Shown here one piece after another: positions 60,237 to 64,000 of a stretch of 64,000 nucleotides of DNA. The stretch is from assembly GCF_025567405.1 (NCBI RefSeq), contig NZ_JAOQKJ010000005.1, positions 186,001 through 250,000 of the forward strand. Direction: 5' to 3'. How positions within the stretch are numbered: the first letter of the stretch is position 1; every line of letters starts with the position of its first letter. A program made the position numbers and the translations under genes. This DNA comes from Suilimivivens aceti (GTDB lineage Bacteria; Bacillota; Clostridia; Lachnospirales; Lachnospiraceae). The notes under the pieces were generated by a model. The model saw nothing but the letters and a program-made list of their open reading frames with translations. It did no database searches and had not been told where the DNA came from.

Positions 60237-61712
60237 ATGAAAGAAAAAACAAATGTCCGGGAAGCTCTTGTGCCGTTACTGATCCTGTTTGCTTCTTTTA
60301 TCGGGGTAACACTGTGCTCTATGATCTTTATGGCCAAGGATAATAATTATGACAATATGATCAATCAGTATTTCAACATCAGCAAGGAGCTGTATGGAAA
60401 GCTGATTTATCTGCATATATCAAAAGGGGCACTGGTCAATGGCATGAACCTGTGCAGTCTTGCATTTCTGTTTGGAAATTTCATGCTTGTCTGGGAGATC
60501 AGTTCCGCAAAGGAGAAAAAGAGAAGAAAAGGGCTTCTGGCCGCAGCCAGTGTTTATCTGCTCCTGCAGGCAGTTGTCTATAATACGGTATTCCAGCGCT
60601 TACTCTATTTTGGGAAAATGGGATTTCTGCCGGATCCCCGGATCTTCCGGAAAATTTACGGTGGATTTCATTATGTTACTGTGATCGGAAATTTCCTGAT
60701 GCTGATTATGGGATGCGGTTTTATTTTTCTGTCTGATCTTCATAAGAAACAGATACCGGAACTTCTCAGGGTAAAGCGTGCCATTTTTCTGACACAGATC
60801 AGTCTGGCGGGGCTGTATTTCTATATGTTCTTTTCCCTGCCTGATTCCTTCCTGTGGATGTCCAGATCAACAGGCTATATTTCCTATCACTCCCTGAAAA
60901 TGGCACCGTATGTGGGTGGTATGAGGGCGGTGATCTGGCTGATCCTGTTATTCCTGATCATCCTGTTTTACAATATGTACCGATATCAGCTGATGCGGGA
61001 GAGAGTATCTCAGGAGGAATATGTGTTTTCCAGTATTATTGCATCATCAGAGATTTCCACCAGGGCATTCAGTCATTATGTAAAGAATGAACTGCTTGGG
61101 ATCATGGCAGAGGCAGAGACACTTTTGGCAAAGGAGAAGGAACCTGTCAAAGAACTTGAAAATATTCAGAAATCCTGTCAGGAGGTATATGACAGACTGA
61201 ACGAGCTGCAGAAGAACAGCAGCCGGATCGTATTGAACCAGTCCAGACAGAATTTGGCAGAAGTGATCCAAAGCGCAGTGGAAGAAAACAAAGCAATGAT
61301 GGAGAAAGCAGGTTGTCAGATCTTGTACGAAAAACCATCGAAGAAGGCGGAAGTCTTTCTAGATCCTGGTTATATGAAGGAGGTTTTTCGGAATATTTTC
61401 TGCAATGCCATGGAGGCGATGGAGGAAAGCCTTGGAGAAAAGAAGGTTTTCGTGGAGCTTAAGGTTTATGATGAGGAAGTGGAGATCATCATAAAGGATA
61501 CAGGTCCCGGGCTTTCAGAAAACATCAGTAACCGTCTGTTCAACCCATTTGTATCTACGAAATCAACCAAACAGAACTGGGGGATCGGGCTGTCCTTCTG
61601 CAGAAGGATCATTATCAGCCACAGAGGAAGAATTACGGCAGAAAATGGGGAACTGGGAGCAGAGTTCCATATTTATCTGCCTTTGATAGGAGAAGTGTCA
61701 GATGGAAAATAA
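60237..61712 (+). CDS. Sensor histidine kinase with multi-pass membrane domain
   Basis: A 491-residue kinase with about six or seven hydrophobic segments in the first 250 residues and no HAMP domain. The phospho-acceptor helix is probably STRAFSHYVKNELLGIMAEA (His near 279); ATP-binding motifs are NIFCNAMEAMEE near 386, DTGPGLSENISNRLFNPF near 421 and NWGIGLSFCRRI near 444. It overlaps its response regulator by 11 bases. The integral membrane sensor points to a membrane or small-molecule signal. Confidence 0.88.
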   Translation: MKEKTNVREALVPLLILFASFIGVTLCSMIFMAKDNNYDNMINQYFNISKELYGKLIYLHISKGALVNGMNLCSLAFLFGNFMLVWEISSAKEKKRRKGLLAAASVYLLLQAVVYNTVFQRLLYFGKMGFLPDPRIFRKIYGGFHYVTVIGNFLMLIMGCGFIFLSDLHKKQIPELLRVKRAIFLTQISLAGLYFYMFFSLPDSFLWMSRSTGYISYHSLKMAPYVGGMRAVIWLILLFLIILFYNMYRYQLMRERVSQEEYVFSSIIASSEISTRAFSHYVKNELLGIMAEAETLLAKEKEPVKELENIQKSCQEVYDRLNELQKNSSRIVLNQSRQNLAEVIQSAVEENKAMMEKAGCQILYEKPSKKAEVFLDPGYMKEVFRNIFCNAMEAMEESLGEKKVFVELKVYDEEVEIIIKDTGPGLSENISNRLFNPFVSTKSTKQNWGIGLSFCRRIIISHRGRITAENGELGAEFHIYLPLIGEVSDGK

Positions 61713-62409
61713 AAAGATAAGAGTAATGATTGTAGATGATATGGAGTCACTTTGCAGGAAATATGAGACGGTTCTTTCACAGTCAGAGGAAATTGAGGTA
61801 GTGGCGGCTGCCCATGACGGATATCAGGCGATCATGAAAAGCGCCATGCTGCAGCCAGATGTGATCCTGATGGATATTGAAATGGAAAGCAAGTATGCCG
61901 GGATCACGGCGACCAGCCAGATCCTCCGGGAGTTTCCGAAGATCAAGATCGTAATTCTGACGGTGTATGAGGATGATGAGATGATCTATGCAGCATTTCA
62001 GGCAGGAGCCTGTGATTATGTGCTGAAGACAGCTACACCGGCAGCCATGGTTTCCTGCGTAAAGGATGCCTACTATGAGAAATCGGTGATCCGTCCGCAG
62101 GTAGCAAAGAAGCTGCGGAAAGAATTTAAGCGGATCAAGAATAATGAGGACAGTCTGATCTATACGATCTATCTGGTACAGCTTCTGACGGATACAGAGA
62201 GAAATATCCTGGAGGCACTGCATGAGGGCAAGGATCAGAAGGAAATCTGCCGGGAACGTTTTATTGAGCCGGTGACGATGAAGACACATATCCGCAATAT
62301 TGTGAAAAAGATGAAACAGAAGAATATAGAGGATGTTTTGTCACAGGTAGAACAGAGTGGATATTTCTATTATATGGACAAGATCAAAAGCAGACAGGAA
62401 GAAAGCTGA
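61702..62409 (+). CDS. NarL/LuxR-type response regulator
   Basis: Response regulator of 235 residues. The receiver domain has VMIVDDMES near 8-16, the acceptor Asp in VILMDIEMES near 56 and Lys in YVLKTATPAAM near 109. The output helix-turn-helix near 165-215 (LTDTERNILEALHEGKDQKE then VTMKTHIRNIVKKM) has the LuxR/NarL layout. It follows the kinase with an 11-base overlap and precedes a solute-binding protein gene. Confidence 0.88.
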   Translation: MENKKIRVMIVDDMESLCRKYETVLSQSEEIEVVAAAHDGYQAIMKSAMLQPDVILMDIEMESKYAGITATSQILREFPKIKIVILTVYEDDEMIYAAFQAGACDYVLKTATPAAMVSCVKDAYYEKSVIRPQVAKKLRKEFKRIKNNEDSLIYTIYLVQLLTDTERNILEALHEGKDQKEICRERFIEPVTMKTHIRNIVKKMKQKNIEDVLSQVEQSGYFYYMDKIKSRQEES

Positions 62410-62646
62410 TGTACCATGTCTGTAAATGGATGACCAAACAGATTATCCAGCTGATGAAAACCGCTTCTGCAGAGCATGCAGAGGCGGTTTGTGCATTCTG
62501 ACGGGAAAAAAATTAGATTTTCTAATCTTTTCGCAGAAGACGGAAAAACAGGTAAGAATGATAGACTTTCGGAAGAAGGGTTACCCTGATAGAATGGGGT
62601 CACCTGATAAACAAAGAGAAGGAAAGGTAAAAAAGGAGGACATTAC
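62410..62646 (+). other. Intergenic region upstream of the solute-binding protein gene
   Basis: AAACCGC (62459-62465) and GCGGTTT (62485-62491) enclose an inner CTGCA/TGCAG pair; there is no T-run. The rest is A/G-rich and has no recognised gene. The promoter of the solute-binding protein and possible response-regulator sites should be here. Confidence 0.45.
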
Positions 62647-63996
62647 ATGAAAAAGAAAATAATCTCTTGTATTCTGGCATGCACCATGGGACTTGGCCTG
62701 TTGGCAGGCTGTGGCTCATCAGACAATGGAGGTGCCACAGCAGCAGACACTGCTACACAGGATTCATCATCAGCAGAAACAGACACTGCAGCAGAAACCG
62801 CAGAAGCAGACACTGCAGGCGGGCAGGATAAGGTAGTGATTCACTATTATTCCTGGAGCGAAGGTGACTATCTGCAGCAGATGGTAGATGCGTTCAATGC
62901 ATCCAGTGAGAATGTAACGGTAGAAATGACACAGGTAAGCAGTGACGAGTATGATGACAAGCTTATGACTATGTTGGCCGGGGACAACGATATTGATGTA
63001 TTTAATATGAGATCCACTTCCCTGTTAAGTAATCTGGCAAAGAGCGGAAATCTGACAGATATTTCCCAGATGATCAATGACAGCGGCATGGATATTTCCA
63101 CTTATGGAACCGGATTTGCAGACACTAAGGTAGATGACAAATTCTATGGACTTCCTTACAGAGCATCTGCTTATGGACTTTTCTATAACAAAAAAATGTT
63201 TGATGCAAAGGGAATTGCTTATCCTGATAACCTGACATGGGATGAATATGCAGATCTGGCAGCAGAGTTATCGGAAGGCACAGGCGCTGACAGGATCTAT
63301 GGCGGTTATATTCCTGACTGGAATAGCTGTGCTTATATTACACTTCAGGAAGGCTCCAACTTCGCAGATGATGACCTGAGTGCACTTCAGGACTGGTGGG
63401 AGCTGGAAAACAGGATGTATAACACAGACAATTCCCATATGAGCTATTCTGATATGGTGAGCAGCGGTACCGATGGAATCAACTTCTTCTGCTCCGGCAA
63501 GTGCTATATGTATCCCGGCGGAGAATGGTCTATCAGTGATGTACTGACCATGTTAAAGAATGATCCTACAATCGCAGACAATTTTGAACTTGGTATTGCA
63601 ACTGTTCCCCAGCCTGCAAAGACAGACGATCCGGTTACTATTGGTGGTGTAAGTACCTTCATCGGTATCAATGCATCTTCTGAAAAGCAGGAAGCAGCCT
63701 TTGAATTTATTTCCTACATGGCTGGAAAAGAGGCGGCAAAATATATCGCAGCAGCAGGCGCAATCCCTGCTTATATTGATGATGATATTACAGCGGTATT
63801 TGAAGAAGCAATCGGTGTATCCGGAGCAGCTAATATCCTGAATCCGTCCAAGATTTCCGAAACACTGATGATCCCTGAATATACAGAGCTTCAGACTATT
63901 GAAAAGGAAGAAAGAGAACTGTACCTGCTCGGTGAGCAGTCTCTGGAAGACGGATTAAAGAACTTCGAAGAGAGAAGAGCAGAAGTAATGAACTAA
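62647..63996 (+). CDS. ABC-transporter solute-binding lipoprotein, sugar type (family 1)
   Basis: Extracellular binding lipoprotein of 449 residues. The signal peptide ends in the lipobox GLLAGC (Cys near 22), followed by a Thr/Ala/Asp-rich spacer to about 60. The mature domain begins KVVIHYYSWSEGDYLQQMVD and shows family-1 features: LAGDNDIDVFNMRSTS near 115, FYGLPYRASAYGLFYNKKMF near 165 and GEWSISDVL near 295. Such proteins bind oligosaccharides. The permease genes would be expected downstream, past the window. The two-component system just upstream may control it. Confidence 0.9.
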   Translation: MKKKIISCILACTMGLGLLAGCGSSDNGGATAADTATQDSSSAETDTAAETAEADTAGGQDKVVIHYYSWSEGDYLQQMVDAFNASSENVTVEMTQVSSDEYDDKLMTMLAGDNDIDVFNMRSTSLLSNLAKSGNLTDISQMINDSGMDISTYGTGFADTKVDDKFYGLPYRASAYGLFYNKKMFDAKGIAYPDNLTWDEYADLAAELSEGTGADRIYGGYIPDWNSCAYITLQEGSNFADDDLSALQDWWELENRMYNTDNSHMSYSDMVSSGTDGINFFCSGKCYMYPGGEWSISDVLTMLKNDPTIADNFELGIATVPQPAKTDDPVTIGGVSTFIGINASSEKQEAAFEFISYMAGKEAAKYIAAAGAIPAYIDDDITAVFEEAIGVSGAANILNPSKISETLMIPEYTELQTIEKEERELYLLGEQSLEDGLKNFEERRAEVMN

Positions 63997-64000
63997 GGAT

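Noticed and set aside
1..64000. CRISPR arrays, rRNA and tRNA genes
   Set aside because: No regularly spaced repeats, ribosomal RNA segments or cloverleaf-like sequences were noticed; a covariance-model scan would be needed to exclude them fully.

Overview
The window looks like the replication-origin region of a low-to-moderate GC, spore-forming Firmicute, most likely a gut Lachnospiraceae-type Clostridia. The evidence is the gene order yidC-yidD-rnpA-rpmH / dnaA-dnaN-yaaA-recF-gyrB-gyrA, the block hup-rqcP-yabP-yabQ-divIC-spoIIE-tilS-hpt-ftsH, a T-box in front of an archaeal-type ProRS, a reverse rubrerythrin, spore genes (yabP, yabQ, a CotS-type kinase-fold protein, a SpoIIE phosphatase with a Spo0A box) and many Cys-anchored lipoproteins. 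No rRNA, tRNA or CRISPR array was seen. The genus cannot be fixed from the sequence alone.

Layout. 1-13.3 kb is the origin core: leftward yidC/yidD/rnpA/rpmH, a bipartite oriC (DnaA boxes on both sides of dnaA, with an unwinding region before dnaN), the rightward replication and gyrase genes, then a cation antiporter and a flotillin. 13.3-21.9 kb is mixed housekeeping and accessory: a GtrA-fused glycosyltransferase, an HxlR pseudogene, a split chromate transporter, a Nudix/LOG/DMT/LysR group and a cobalamin-independent methionine-synthase-like gene behind a methionine-type LysR operator. 21.4-23.9 kb is a decayed accessory patch: a VanZ-like protein, a broken tyrosine recombinase, a Fic protein between two copies of a 69-bp promoter/operator repeat, and a frameshifted lipoprotein gene. 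24-30.9 kb holds a YoaK protein, a cobalamin riboswitch driving an exported cobaltochelatase-like lipoprotein, a DUF11 surface protein whose start codon lies in a 24-bp perfect inverted repeat, a membrane lipase, a type I toxin with a probable antisense RNA, and a rubrerythrin/PerR operon.

31-36.6 kb carries an OmpR-type two-component system, a pseudouridine synthase, an AI-2E transporter and an O-antigen-ligase-like polymerase. 36.6-49.6 kb is conserved: T-box-proS, cca, a CotS-like gene, a PEGA lipoprotein, hup and the yabP-to-ftsH cluster. 49.6-52.6 kb has a GH13 glycosidase and a CAP-domain protein. 52.7-60.1 kb is an apparently single catabolic locus: a ROK-type repressor with a 17-bp palindromic operator, a TIM-barrel protein, a 10-12-TM carboxylate-type transporter, a HyuA-type ASKHA protein, a HEXXH protein of unknown family and an FAD oxidoreductase, closed by a strong terminator. 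A second two-component system and a sugar-type solute-binding lipoprotein follow.

The best candidates for something undescribed are the 52.7-60.1 kb locus (HyuA without HyuB, plus a zincin-like protein), the exported CbiK-like chelatase under B12 control, the hairpin-embedded start of the DUF11 gene and the duplicated operator around fic.
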